Shown here piece after piece: positions 1 through 6,543 of a stretch of 15,399 nt of DNA (the stretch's first letter is position 1; every line of letters starts with the position of its first letter). Source of the stretch: JACTUA01 sp035506435 (GTDB lineage Archaea; Halobacteriota; Methanomicrobia; Methanomicrobiales; JACTUA01); assembly GCA_035506435.1 (NCBI GenBank), contig DATJPK010000053.1, forward strand, positions 1 through 15,399. Reading direction: 5' to 3'. A program made the position numbers and the translations under genes. The notes beneath the pieces were generated by a model. That model was not told where the DNA came from and made no database searches. It saw only the letters and a program-made list of their open reading frames with translations.

Positions 1-47
1 CGGGAGAAAGCCGGGAGAGGGGCGTTTCCGCTTCATGGCATCGGGTG

Positions 48-75
48 AAAAGATGGATGCCCTCCAATCGGAGGG
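48..75 (-). terminator. Putative terminator of the redoxin/FTR operon
   Basis: On the minus strand a 6-bp stem (CCCTCC/GGAGGG, positions 60-75) with a 4-nt loop lies just downstream of the FTR stop codon at 91-93 and is followed by a TCTTTT tract (48-53). Hairpin plus U-tract, or the T-run alone, fits an archaeal terminator. The remaining bases 1-47 show no gene that can be supported. Confidence 0.45.
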
Positions 76-90
76 AGGTGGGGGGGCGGG

Positions 91-603
91 TCAGAAGAAC
101 CGCTCGAACCGGTCCTTCTTCGCCTTGCAGATCGGGCAGACGTCCGGCGGGCCGTCCCTTGCGCAGAGATAGCCGCAGACCCGGCACCTCCAGACAGGGA
201 ACGGGAGGGAGAGGGTGACCGAGGTGGTCCCGGTCGTGGACGGCCTTGTCCGGGCCTCGGGAGGAGGGCGCCGCTCGGGGATGGAATGCACCGTTTTCTT
301 ACCCGCGAGGACTTCGTCCGAGACATAGAGGGCGCAGTAGCAGGCCCCGTACTCGGCAAGGTCCGGGTCCCGGTAGTCGCAGGGGCAGATGATATCGAGG
401 TCTGCCTTCTTCTCTCCCGTGGCAAGCCTGCACGGGCAGGACTGGTACCCGTACCGCTTCGTGTTGACGATGAGCCCCCGGGCGAGCCCCCGGACGAATG
501 CCATGTCCGGGTTGATGTGGTACCCGCCCTCCTCGGCCTCGCGCACGAGCCGCTTGTGGAGCGCGGCGATCTCGTCCTCGGTTACCTTCGCGGGTTCGGT
601 CAT
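91..603 (-). CDS. Ferredoxin-disulfide (thioredoxin) reductase catalytic subunit fused to a rubredoxin domain
   Basis: A 170-residue protein. Residues 1-100 match the catalytic subunit of ferredoxin:thioredoxin reductase, with paired cysteines C56-x-C58, C73-x-C75 and C88-x-C90, which in the family hold a [4Fe-4S] cluster and an adjacent redox-active disulfide. A proline-rich linker (about 111-135) leads to a rubredoxin-like domain with C140-x2-C143 and C156-x2-C159. This fusion is known in methanogens as ferredoxin:disulfide reductase, which passes ferredoxin electrons to a small NrdH-type redoxin, for example for class III ribonucleotide reductase. The ATG at 603 overlaps the stop of the upstream redoxin gene (ATGA), so the three genes form one operon and the redoxins are the likely partners. 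No ribonucleotide reductase gene lies in the window. It acts in the cytoplasm. Confidence 0.9.
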   Translation of the reverse strand: MTEPAKVTEDEIAALHKRLVREAEEGGYHINPDMAFVRGLARGLIVNTKRYGYQSCPCRLATGEKKADLDIICPCDYRDPDLAEYGACYCALYVSDEVLAGKKTVHSIPERRPPPEARTRPSTTGTTSVTLSLPFPVWRCRVCGYLCARDGPPDVCPICKAKKDRFERFF

Positions 604-1037
604 TTCAGGGCCTCCCGGATCTCGGTCTCGTTATCCCCGATGATACAGGTCCGGCCCCTCACGATGAGCATGGGCACGTACTGGGTGCTGCTGCAGACCG
701 AGACCGCCTTCAGGACGTCCGTGGTATTCGCCTCGTCGAGGGTATTGAGGTCAATCCAGTAGTAGTCGATACTCATGTTCGCGAGGAGCTGCTCCGTTGC
801 CTGGCAGTGGGGACAGGTGCTCCTCCCGACGAGGAGCACGAACCCGCGGTCCACGGCACCGGGCACATGCACCACGTACTGGGGGAGGGACGGGGTCGGG
901 GTCACCCCGGGCCCGCCCTGGCCGCTTCCCGGCGGGGGCGTGATGCAGCCGGCGGCGAGGGCGAGCCCCGCCACGCCCACGAGGAGGAGGCACAGGACGG
1001 CCCCTGCCGGGCCGGTCCGCGAGGATCGCCCGGTCAT
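600..1037 (-). CDS. Membrane-tethered glutaredoxin/thioredoxin-like lipoprotein (CPHC)
   Basis: A 145-residue protein starting at the ATG at 1037, which overlaps the stop of the upstream redoxin gene (ATGA). Residues 10-29 are a hydrophobic signal segment ending in LAAG-C31, a lipobox-like site, followed by a Gly/Pro/Thr-rich linker to about residue 52. The remainder is a short thioredoxin-fold domain with a CPHC active site at 75-78. Inference: the protein is exported and held at the outer face of the membrane, where it reduces or exchanges disulfides. This is odd beside a cytoplasmic reductase, so either electrons cross the membrane by another carrier or the two redoxins serve separate compartments. 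The reading frame stays open upstream to 1241, but that part is out-of-frame sequence of the neighbouring redoxin gene. The target is unknown. Confidence 0.82.
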   Translation of the reverse strand: MTGRSSRTGPAGAVLCLLLVGVAGLALAAGCITPPPGSGQGGPGVTPTPSLPQYVVHVPGAVDRGFVLLVGRSTCPHCQATEQLLANMSIDYYWIDLNTLDEANTTDVLKAVSVCSSTQYVPMLIVRGRTCIIGDNETEIREALK

Positions 1038-1315
1038 CCGAATGCCTCCCTGAGCTGCTCCTCCCTGAAGCCGACGATGGTCTTCTTCCCGTCGATAACC
1101 GTCGTGGGGAAGGAGCATGCGGGGTTGAACTTCTTCACCTCGTCGAAGACCTTCTCCATCTCGGCCCTCGGGAGAAGGTCGACGTACAGGTACGAGAAGT
1201 CGACCCCCATGTTCGTGAGGAGCTCCTTCGTCTTTGCGCACCAGCCGCAGGTGGAGAGCGCGTAGAGCCTGACCTCCCCCTTTTTCTTTGCACCATTCAC
1301 ATGAACGAATTCCAT
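1034..1315 (-). CDS. NrdH-like glutaredoxin family protein (CGWC)
   Basis: A 93-residue cytoplasmic redoxin with a glutaredoxin/thioredoxin fold. A beta strand (GEVRLYAL) leads into the active site C23-G-W-C26, and the cis-proline region is FPTTVIDG followed by KKTIVGF, the usual layout of NrdH-type redoxins. The family carries electrons from a disulfide reductase to ribonucleotide reductase or other disulfide targets; its likely electron donor is the FTR-rubredoxin protein encoded two genes downstream. The ATG at 1315 is preceded by GGGTGA at a 4-5 nt distance, a good archaeal ribosome binding site. It is the first gene of the three-gene redox operon. Confidence 0.88.
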   Translation of the reverse strand: MEFVHVNGAKKKGEVRLYALSTCGWCAKTKELLTNMGVDFSYLYVDLLPRAEMEKVFDEVKKFNPACSFPTTVIDGKKTIVGFREEQLREAFG

Positions 1316-1329
1316 GGGTTCACCCTGTC

Positions 1330-1346
1330 CTGTTCAGGCAGAACAG
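1330..1346. promoter_or_regulatory. Inverted repeat upstream of the redoxin operon
   Basis: CTGTTC-AGGCA-GAACAG is a perfect 6-bp inverted repeat with a 5-nt spacer, located 15 nt upstream of the NrdH-like start codon. It may be an operator or a leader hairpin of the redox operon. The wider gap 1316-1451 also holds the 10-bp palindrome CCCTGCAGGG (1398-1407) but no gene. Confidence 0.3.
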
Positions 1347-1451
1347 CTTTCGCCCGTGGGTGATATGAGCCTGCTGGTCGCCGGAGCCGTCACGGCCCCC
1401 TGCAGGGCAGGTTAACGAGGAAGGGATACCAACGCCGGTTTCATAACCTTC

Positions 1452-1480
1452 TTTATATACCGAGGCAATTATCATGGAGG
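1452..1480 (+). promoter_or_regulatory. TATA box and ribosome binding site of the membrane protein gene
   Basis: TTTATATA at 1452-1459 is a strong archaeal TATA box. Transcription would begin about 25 nt downstream, near 1480. GGAGG at 1476-1480 stands 5 nt before ATG 1486 and decides that start over the in-frame ATG at 1474. The very short predicted leader means the ribosome binding site lies at the extreme 5' end of the RNA. Confidence 0.6.
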
Positions 1481-1485
1481 AGACC

Positions 1486-2031
1486 ATGGCAAAGGGTAGT
1501 CCCGGAAAGAAGGGGGTCAGCCGGGGGGTGAACGACGTCATCACCATACTGGACGGGTACGACACCTTTCACTGGTCCCGGCAGACCCTCGCCCGGGTGG
1601 CCGATTTCATGATCCTCCTCGCCGTGCTCACCCTCGCGGGGGTGCTCTGGAACCGTGCCTACCTTTCGGCAGGGACCCTGGCAGGCTTCCAGGTGATCGA
1701 CCTCTCCCTCGTCCTCTTCGGCCTCTCGGCCTGCATCTTCGCGATCTTCCGGGCCATCCTCTTCATGATCGAGGACTACATGGAGAAGGCGGTCGGCGGG
1801 GTCGAGGGGATCAAGAACGGGAAGTACCAGTCGGGGGGGAGGAGGAACCTGAAGAAGGCCGTCGACTCGGTCTCCTCAAGGCTCCAGGACTCCATCACCC
1901 TCTGGTGGACGGCCCGGGTCATCGTCATCCGGGCAGCGTTCGTGATCATCCCGGGGGTGCTCTTCTACCTCCTCGGGATCGCGAACCTGGTCATGTTCCT
2001 GGTGGGCCGGGGGATGCTCCCGGGGATGTAA
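1486..2031 (+). CDS. Unrecognised integral membrane protein with three hydrophobic segments
   Basis: I do not recognise the family of this 181-residue protein. It has a basic, soluble N-terminus (1-37), hydrophobic segments at about 38-56, 69-95 and 146-174, and a basic loop between the second and third segments (about 97-142, rich in Lys, Arg, Gly and Ser). No catalytic motif, cysteine pair or nucleotide-binding site is visible. The start at 1486 is chosen because GGAGG sits 5 nt upstream; the ATG at 1474 would lie before the expected transcription start. It is transcribed alone, divergent from the redox operon and convergent with the SRAP gene. The hydrophobic pattern, codon usage and strong promoter make a real gene likely. 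Function unknown. Confidence 0.75.
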   Translation: MAKGSPGKKGVSRGVNDVITILDGYDTFHWSRQTLARVADFMILLAVLTLAGVLWNRAYLSAGTLAGFQVIDLSLVLFGLSACIFAIFRAILFMIEDYMEKAVGGVEGIKNGKYQSGGRRNLKKAVDSVSSRLQDSITLWWTARVIVIRAAFVIIPGVLFYLLGIANLVMFLVGRGMLPGM

Positions 2032-2070
2032 GCCCCAGGGGGATTTCAATCCCAGTAGGGCTGAAAAAAA
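2031..2070. terminator. Intergenic hairpin with T7 tract between convergent genes
   Basis: Nested stems AGCCC/GGGCT (2031-2035 with 2058-2062) and GGGATT/AATCCC (2040-2045 with 2048-2053) follow the membrane protein stop. On the minus strand a run of seven T (2064-2070) follows the SRAP stop codon at 2072-2074 almost directly, which is a typical archaeal termination signal. Confidence 0.5.
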
Positions 2071-2071
2071 G

Positions 2072-2743
2072 CTATGGCCCGAGCCCGGCGAGCGGCCGGA
2101 CGAGGTCCGGCCCGTCGTTTGCCGGATCGTTCACCCTTCCCGAGACCGGGTACGCCTCCATCTCCGGCGCAGGGTAGGGTGCGAGCACCCCGGCGAGGTC
2201 CCCTGGCCCGATTTCACCGGCCTGTAACCACCGCGCCTCGTTTTCCCGCCCCAGGATGGCCGGCATCCGGTCATGCAGCGGCGAGACGACCTTGTTCGGC
2301 ATGGTAGTGATGATGGCAAAGGTCGCCAGGCTGTCCCCCGGCGGACCCGGCCGCACCTCGTAGATTCCCGCGAAGGCAAACAGCGTCCCGGCCTTCAGCC
2401 TGACGTAGAAGGGAACCCTCCTCCTTCCTTCGGGTTTCCACTCGTAGAACCCGGTCGCGGGCACCAGGCACCGGCGGCCGCGGACGGCATCCCGGAATGC
2501 CGGCCGCGAGAGGAGGGTCTCTGCCCGGGCATTGATAATCGGCCTGCCGCCGACGGGGTCCTGAACAAAGGGCGCGATGAGACCCCAGGTCATGGGGACC
2601 AGCCGGTTCCCGCCCTCGCCCGTGATGACCGGGACCTCCTGCCCCGGGGCAACGTTGTACTTCGGGGCCGGTCGCGTGCCGTGGGGGAGGCCGAACCGTT
2701 CGTAAAAGTCGACGGTGGGAACGATGGTGAACCGGCCGCACAT
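2072..2743 (-). CDS. yedK: SRAP-domain protein (YedK/HMCES family, abasic-site DNA-protein crosslink)
   Basis: A 223-residue single-domain SRAP protein of usual length. The N-terminus is M-C2-GRFT, so after removal of Met the catalytic Cys becomes the N-terminal residue. The other family residues are present: N71 in INARAE, E101 in GFYEW and H157 in LHDRMP. The family crosslinks through the N-terminal Cys to abasic sites in single-stranded DNA, forming a stable thiazolidine that protects the site, and self-cleaves the propeptide. The gene is not coupled to neighbours: it follows tfuA by 60 nt on the same strand and has its own TATA-like box. Because TATA-to-ATG spacing is only about 25-30 nt and no clear ribosome binding site is seen, a leaderless transcript is possible. 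Confidence 0.93.
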   Translation of the reverse strand: MCGRFTIVPTVDFYERFGLPHGTRPAPKYNVAPGQEVPVITGEGGNRLVPMTWGLIAPFVQDPVGGRPIINARAETLLSRPAFRDAVRGRRCLVPATGFYEWKPEGRRRVPFYVRLKAGTLFAFAGIYEVRPGPPGDSLATFAIITTMPNKVVSPLHDRMPAILGRENEARWLQAGEIGPGDLAGVLAPYPAPEMEAYPVSGRVNDPANDGPDLVRPLAGLGP

Positions 2744-2767
2744 GGTGAGGGTTCGCCTTCTCAGGAG

Positions 2768-2776
2768 GATATACCC
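2768..2776 (-). promoter_or_regulatory. TATA-like box of the SRAP gene
   Basis: The minus strand reads GGTATATCC here, about 25-30 nt before the ATG at 2743. The bases between it and the start codon (AACCCTCACC just before ATG) lack a Shine-Dalgarno match, which suggests a leaderless or nearly leaderless message. Confidence 0.4.
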
Positions 2777-2803
2777 TTTCCCTGCGCCAGGAAAGTGCCG
2801 GTT

Positions 2804-3451
2804 TCAGCCGCCGAGGATCTCCCGGATCCGTCCAAGGGCCGCTACCGCGTCCTCGCGCTTCAGGTCCACTGCACCTGTCCCGACCCAGCGGGTGAAGCGG
2901 TCGAGAGTGCGGGAATCGACGGCAGCCCGGGCTTCTTTCGCGATCCGGGGGTAGGTCCGGTCCGGGTAGTACAGCGAGACAGCTGCAGAGAGGAGGGCTT
3001 CCGAATCCGCGTACTCGATGATCCCCTCGGTTTCCGCCCGGTGGAGAGTTGCCCGGATATTCACGAGCGGTTCCGAGAGGGCCGTACCGGACTCCGGGTC
3101 GAAGGCGAGGGCCACCTCGTCATCGGAAACAAGGACGCCGTCCCGGTACATCCGGAAGACTTCCCCCACTCCCTCCATCCCGAGGGTGTGGAGCTCTGCA
3201 GCGCGGAGCGCCCCCATGCTGGACGCGCCGACGACTTTCACCCCTGCCCGGAGCGCCGCGAGGATCTCCCGGTGGCCCACCGAGGACTCCTGGAAAAAGA
3301 CCCCGTCGATGAGCCCGATCACCCCGGCCCCGTCGGCGACTGCCCGGGTGAGGTCGCCCCGGGCGGCCGGCGGCCGGTAGTCTGCCGCAAGGATCGCCCG
3401 GGCGGCCGCGAGGTCAAGGCTGGGGCCGAGAAAGACCACCGCGGGCGGCAT
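2804..3451 (-). CDS. tfuA: TfuA-like protein, partner of YcaO in McrA glycine thioamidation
   Basis: A 215-residue TfuA protein. The N-terminus (AVVFLGPSLDL) and the central VKVVGASSMGALRAAEL block (71-87) are the family hallmarks. Biochemical work on TfuA from the McrA pathway showed that it hydrolyses thiocarboxylated ThiS, feeding sulfide to YcaO, through a Ser-Lys pair. S77/S78 and K72 lie in the conserved block and are candidates here, though I cannot place the pair by alignment. The gene is last in the iscS operon and overlaps the 3' end of ycaO by 38 nt, which implies coupled translation. The same operon encodes a ubiquitin-like MoaD with a GG end, a possible sulfur donor. It acts in the cytoplasm on McrA. 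Confidence 0.92.
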   Translation of the reverse strand: MPPAVVFLGPSLDLAAARAILAADYRPPAARGDLTRAVADGAGVIGLIDGVFFQESSVGHREILAALRAGVKVVGASSMGALRAAELHTLGMEGVGEVFRMYRDGVLVSDDEVALAFDPESGTALSEPLVNIRATLHRAETEGIIEYADSEALLSAAVSLYYPDRTYPRIAKEARAAVDSRTLDRFTRWVGTGAVDLKREDAVAALGRIREILGG

Positions 3452-4631
3452 TCCTGCACCGTGCGCCTATCCGCTCGTTGTCCATCGCATAGACCTCGAG
3501 GCCGGGGACCACGACCCGGACCACGGGCACCCCGATCTCCGGCCGGGTGAGGTCAATGACGAGCACCCGGTCCATCCCCGCCTTCCCGAGGGCGGAGGTG
3601 ATGACCCCGATGTCCTTCAGGAAATCGTCCGTCTCCCACGACGGGAGGGCGGAGAAGGGCACCTCCGAGTCTGCCTCGAACCAGTACCGGTTCATCCGCC
3701 GGACCCGGTCGTACCCCATCCGGGTACGGAGGTCGGCGGTGGTCGTGTCCTCCCGGGCCCCGTGGATCTGGGTGAGCCGGCTCTGGGCCACCTCGGTGAG
3801 GGCCCGGAGGAAGGCGATCCGTGACGAGGTATGGGTGCCCATCCCGATGGTGAGGAGCCGGGGGTCGCGGAGGACCGCGTCGTCCGAGACCGCGGCACAG
3901 GTCGGGATCCCGAGGTCGCTCGTGATGTCCCGGACGGTGACCTCCACCTTCGCCCCGGCGAACTTCCCGCAGAGATCGGCGGGGAGGCCGGCGGGCGGGC
4001 TCGTGATCCTCGGTCCGGGTTTCTTCGTCACCTCGACGAGCGACCAGGCGTCACGCTCCACGATCTCGGCGAGGCCGTGGAACACCGCCTCCTCCCGGGT
4101 GTTCCCCGAGGCGAGGCCGTTCGTGTTCGTCCGGAAGAGCGGCGGGTACCCGCGGGGGAGGGGGTGGAAGACGGCGTGGGCGGGGACGAGCACCCCCTTG
4201 TCGGCGACAATGTCCCAGGCCTCGACCCAGGGGAGCTTGCCGTCGGGATCGGCCCCCCGGGGGAGGTTCAGGGACCGGGGGTCGACCGCGGGGCCTTTAG
4301 CGGCCATCTCGGAATATGTCCCGAGGGTGATGGCATGGTCGTGCACTTCGGCTGAGTACCGCTCGATCCCCTCCATGACCGCCGAGACCCGGGCCTCGGT
4401 GGGGGTCGCCCCCTTGCCGTTGTACACCGAGACTGCCCCTTCCTGCGCCGTGGGCCGGATCGAGGAAAAAACGGGGATCCCGACCCGGTCAAGGCTCGTG
4501 ATATCGGCGACCCGGGTGATCCCCGCGACCGGGATCTTCTCAGCTACCCGGGCCAGGGTCTCCTCGGGGGAGACCACCCGGTGGGTGTCCTCCCGGTACG
4601 CCTTTTTACACGGCGAGAGGGCGATCCTCAA
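3414..4631 (-). CDS. ycaO: YcaO-type McrA glycine thioamidation protein (methanogenesis marker 1)
   Basis: A 405-residue YcaO protein. These enzymes use ATP to phosphorylate a backbone amide of the substrate; with TfuA, the methanogen form converts one glycine of McrA to thioglycine. Typical blocks are THRVVSPEETLARV near the N-terminus, GITRVADITSLDRVGIPVF, NGKGATPTEARVSAVMEGIERYSAE (acidic ATP/Mg-binding helix) and ASGNTREEAVFHGLAEIVERDAW. The start is TTG at 4631: it overlaps the moaE stop (TTGA), has GGAGG at 4642-4646 upstream, and gives the expected family N-terminus. The C-terminus runs about a dozen residues past the usual end (around ERIGARC) into the tfuA frame. Placement behind iscS, iscU, moeB, moaD and moaE ties thioamidation to a local sulfur supply. 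Confidence 0.93.
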   Translation of the reverse strand: MRIALSPCKKAYREDTHRVVSPEETLARVAEKIPVAGITRVADITSLDRVGIPVFSSIRPTAQEGAVSVYNGKGATPTEARVSAVMEGIERYSAEVHDHAITLGTYSEMAAKGPAVDPRSLNLPRGADPDGKLPWVEAWDIVADKGVLVPAHAVFHPLPRGYPPLFRTNTNGLASGNTREEAVFHGLAEIVERDAWSLVEVTKKPGPRITSPPAGLPADLCGKFAGAKVEVTVRDITSDLGIPTCAAVSDDAVLRDPRLLTIGMGTHTSSRIAFLRALTEVAQSRLTQIHGAREDTTTADLRTRMGYDRVRRMNRYWFEADSEVPFSALPSWETDDFLKDIGVITSALGKAGMDRVLVIDLTRPEIGVPVVRVVVPGLEVYAMDNERIGARCRNAARGGLSRPQP

Positions 4632-5029
4632 CCCCGGTCCCCCTCCACCCAGCTGCTCCCGTCGGTGCGGATTTCCTTTTTCCAGATGGGGACGCCGGCC
4701 TTGATGGCCTCGATGATGTACCGCGAGCCCTCGTACGCTTCCTTCCGGTGCCCGGCCCCTACGAGGATCACGAGGATGTTATCGCCCACCCTGAGCAGCC
4801 CCACCCGGTGAACAATGTCGACCGAGAGGAGGCCGAACTTTGCGGTCGCGTCTTTCGCGATCTTTTCGAGCTCCGCGAGGGCTACGTCGCGGTACGCCTC
4901 GAGCTCCATCTTCCTGATGTTGTCGTCCCGGACTATGCCGTCGAAAAGCACCAGTGCGCCGGTCCCGGGCTGTTTCGCCTTCCGGATCAGCTCACCGATA
5001 TCGATGTCCCCGGTCTGGATTGAGATCAT
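4628..5029 (-). CDS. moaE: Molybdopterin synthase catalytic subunit MoaE
   Basis: A 133-residue MoaE, slightly shorter than the bacterial enzyme. With thiocarboxylated MoaD it inserts two sulfurs into precursor Z to make molybdopterin (here for molybdenum or tungsten enzymes such as formate and formylmethanofuran dehydrogenases). The conserved region HRKEAYEGSRYIIEAIK followed by VPIWKKE is present; K110 and K117 correspond to the two active-site lysines of the family. VLFDGIVRD is the usual loop near the N-terminus. It lies 8 nt after moaD, and its TGA stop overlaps the TTG start of ycaO. Its position inside the operon between moaD and ycaO suggests that MoaD serves at least molybdopterin synthesis. 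Confidence 0.93.
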   Translation of the reverse strand: MISIQTGDIDIGELIRKAKQPGTGALVLFDGIVRDDNIRKMELEAYRDVALAELEKIAKDATAKFGLLSVDIVHRVGLLRVGDNILVILVGAGHRKEAYEGSRYIIEAIKAGVPIWKKEIRTDGSSWVEGDRG

Positions 5030-5037
5030 GATGGTGC

Positions 5038-5316
5038 TCAGCCGCCCGAGACCGGCGGGAAGACCGCGATCTCGTCGCCATCGGCGATGAGGATCTTCTC
5101 TGCGTCGGCCGCCTCGACCCGTTTCCCGTTCCGCATCAGGATCACGAAGTCCCGGAAGGTACCCTTCTCGTCGAAGATGGCATTATACCCCTCCTTCTTT
5201 CTCCCCGCCACCTCGCGGACGACCGCGGCAAAGCTCGTGCCTGCCCGGGGCTCGACGACAATGTCCGTCCCGAGCAGCTCCCTGAACCGGGCGAAAAACC
5301 TGACCCTGGCCTTCAC
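5038..5316 (-). CDS. moaD: MoaD/ThiS-like ubiquitin-fold sulfur carrier
   Basis: A 92-residue beta-grasp protein ending in VSGG, the diglycine tail on which MoaD and ThiS carry sulfur as a thiocarboxylate after adenylation by an E1-like enzyme. The body (VRFFARFRELLG near the N-terminus, DGDEIAVFPPVSGG at the end) is typical of MoaD. The start is GTG at 5316, with GGTGA 4 nt upstream; the GGTGA overlaps the moeB stop. The frame remains open to 5406, but that part is out-of-frame moeB sequence. It follows moeB, its presumed activator, and precedes moaE, its synthase partner. Because ycaO-tfuA lie in the same operon, it could also donate sulfur for McrA thioglycine; that dual role is inference. 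Confidence 0.92.
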   Translation of the reverse strand: MKARVRFFARFRELLGTDIVVEPRAGTSFAAVVREVAGRKKEGYNAIFDEKGTFRDFVILMRNGKRVEAADAEKILIADGDEIAVFPPVSGG

Positions 5317-5320
5317 CCGC

Positions 5321-6067
5321 TCACCGCCTCCGCCGCTCCTTTCGCGGTGTACAACAGACCGGGCATGACGGGTTCCGCTCCACCGAGACCTCGCTTGCCT
5401 GGGCATGGAGCCCGTCCCAGAGGAAAAGCCTGCCGGCGAGGAGCTCCCCCTCCCCGAGGAGGAACTTCAGCACCTCGGTCGCCTGGACCATGCCGATGAG
5501 CCCGGGGGTCACGCCCACCACCGGGAAAACCTCGGCGGGGGGCGGGCTCGGGAAGATGCATGAGAGGCATGGGGTTTTCCCGGGGATAATGGTTGTCGCC
5601 TGCCCGTACATGCCCCGGATGGCGCCATGGAAGAGGGGAATGCCCTTTTCCAGGGCGACCCGGTTCAGGAGGTACCGCGTGGGGTAGTTGTCCATGGCAT
5701 CGACGATCCCGTCCGCCTTCCCCACGAGTGTCGCCGCGTTCCCCTTGTCGATATGGGCATCGACAACCCGCACGGTAACGTCGGGATTGATCTCCCCGAG
5801 CTTCTCCGCCGCCGAATCGACCTTCTTCTTCCCGATATCCCGGTCATAATGGAGGATTTGCCGGTTCAGGTTGGTAAGGTCCACAACATCGGAGTCGACC
5901 AGGGTGAGGGTCCCGACCCCGGCGACCGCGAGGTAGATCGCGACGGGCGAGCCGAGGCCCCCTGCGCCGGCGATGAAGATCTCCGCCTCCGAGAAGCGCT
6001 CCTGCCCCTCTTCGCCGAAGAGGAGGATCTGCCGTTTGTACCGCTCGCGTTCCCGCTCAGTCAGCAT
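5321..6067 (-). CDS. moeB: E1-like adenylyltransferase MoeB/ThiF/HesA family
   Basis: A 248-residue protein with the ThiF fold. It adenylates the C-terminal glycine of a MoaD/ThiS-type carrier so that sulfur can be attached. Seen in order: KRQILLFGEEGQ (10-22), nucleotide-binding GAGGLGS (34-40), DLTNLNRQ (63-70), the DAMDN motif (123-127) with the Mg-binding Asp, and four zinc cysteines C167-x2-C170 and C235-x2-C238. No rhodanese domain is fused. ATG 6067 is preferred because GAGGG lies about 9 nt upstream; ATG 6076 is in frame but sits directly against that site. The frame is open to 6142 in iscU sequence. The next gene, moaD, starts at 5316, with the moeB stop TGA at 5323-5321 inside its ribosome binding site. 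Confidence 0.92.
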   Translation of the reverse strand: MLTERERERYKRQILLFGEEGQERFSEAEIFIAGAGGLGSPVAIYLAVAGVGTLTLVDSDVVDLTNLNRQILHYDRDIGKKKVDSAAEKLGEINPDVTVRVVDAHIDKGNAATLVGKADGIVDAMDNYPTRYLLNRVALEKGIPLFHGAIRGMYGQATTIIPGKTPCLSCIFPSPPPAEVFPVVGVTPGLIGMVQATEVLKFLLGEGELLAGRLFLWDGLHAQASEVSVERNPSCPVCCTPRKERRRR

Positions 6068-6080
6068 GCCAGCCATTCCC

Positions 6081-6542
6081 TCAGTGATGCTCCGTCGCTT
6101 CCGGGAGATCGCACGCGGGCTCTTCACCGTGCTCGTGGGCATGGCCGGCCTTCTCCTCCCAGAGGGGGAGGCCCTGCCGCTTCCGGTAGTCGTTGATGGC
6201 CTTATGGATCCCCTCCTCGGCGAGGAGGGAGCAGTGCATCTTGATGGGCGGGAGACCCTCGAGGGAATCTGCCACGTCCCGGTTCGTGATGGCCCAGGCC
6301 TCCTCGAGGGTCTTCCCCTTCGCGAGCTCGGTCACCATGCTCGAGGTCGCGATGGCCGCGGCGCACCCGAAGGTCTGGAACCTGATGTCCTCGATCCGGT
6401 TGTCCCGGATCTTCAGGAAGATCTTCATGATGTCCCCGCAGACCGGGTTCCCGACCTCCCCGATGCCATCGGCGTCCGGGATCTCCCCCATGTTCCGGGG
6501 GTTCCGGAAATGCTCCATCACCTTCCCGGTGTACTGCACCAT
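6081..6542 (-). CDS. iscU: Fe-S cluster scaffold IscU/NifU N-terminal type
   Basis: A 153-residue scaffold protein on which Fe-S clusters are assembled with sulfur from IscS. The three ligand cysteines are present: C35 in GNPVCGD (with D37, whose replacement stabilises the cluster in other species), C60 in FGCAAAIATSS and C104 in KMHCSLL. LPPIK at 97-101 resembles the LPPVK chaperone-recognition motif, although no HscA or HscB gene is in view. The last 20 residues form a His-rich tail (HAHEHGEE, EHH at the end) with an extra Cys at 144, beyond the usual IscU length, and may bind metal. The ATG at 6542 lies 1 nt after the iscS stop, so the two are translationally coupled. Confidence 0.94.
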   Translation of the reverse strand: MVQYTGKVMEHFRNPRNMGEIPDADGIGEVGNPVCGDIMKIFLKIRDNRIEDIRFQTFGCAAAIATSSMVTELAKGKTLEEAWAITNRDVADSLEGLPPIKMHCSLLAEEGIHKAINDYRKRQGLPLWEEKAGHAHEHGEEPACDLPEATEHH

Positions 6543-6543
6543 T

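Noticed and set aside
1..36. Possible start of another minus-strand gene (ATG at 36, MKRKRPSPGF)
   Set aside because: Only 12 codons are visible and no ribosome binding site is clear, so it cannot be supported.
2273..3550. A 425-codon plus-strand frame opposite the SRAP and tfuA genes
   Set aside because: Antisense to conserved genes, low-complexity composition and no family resemblance.
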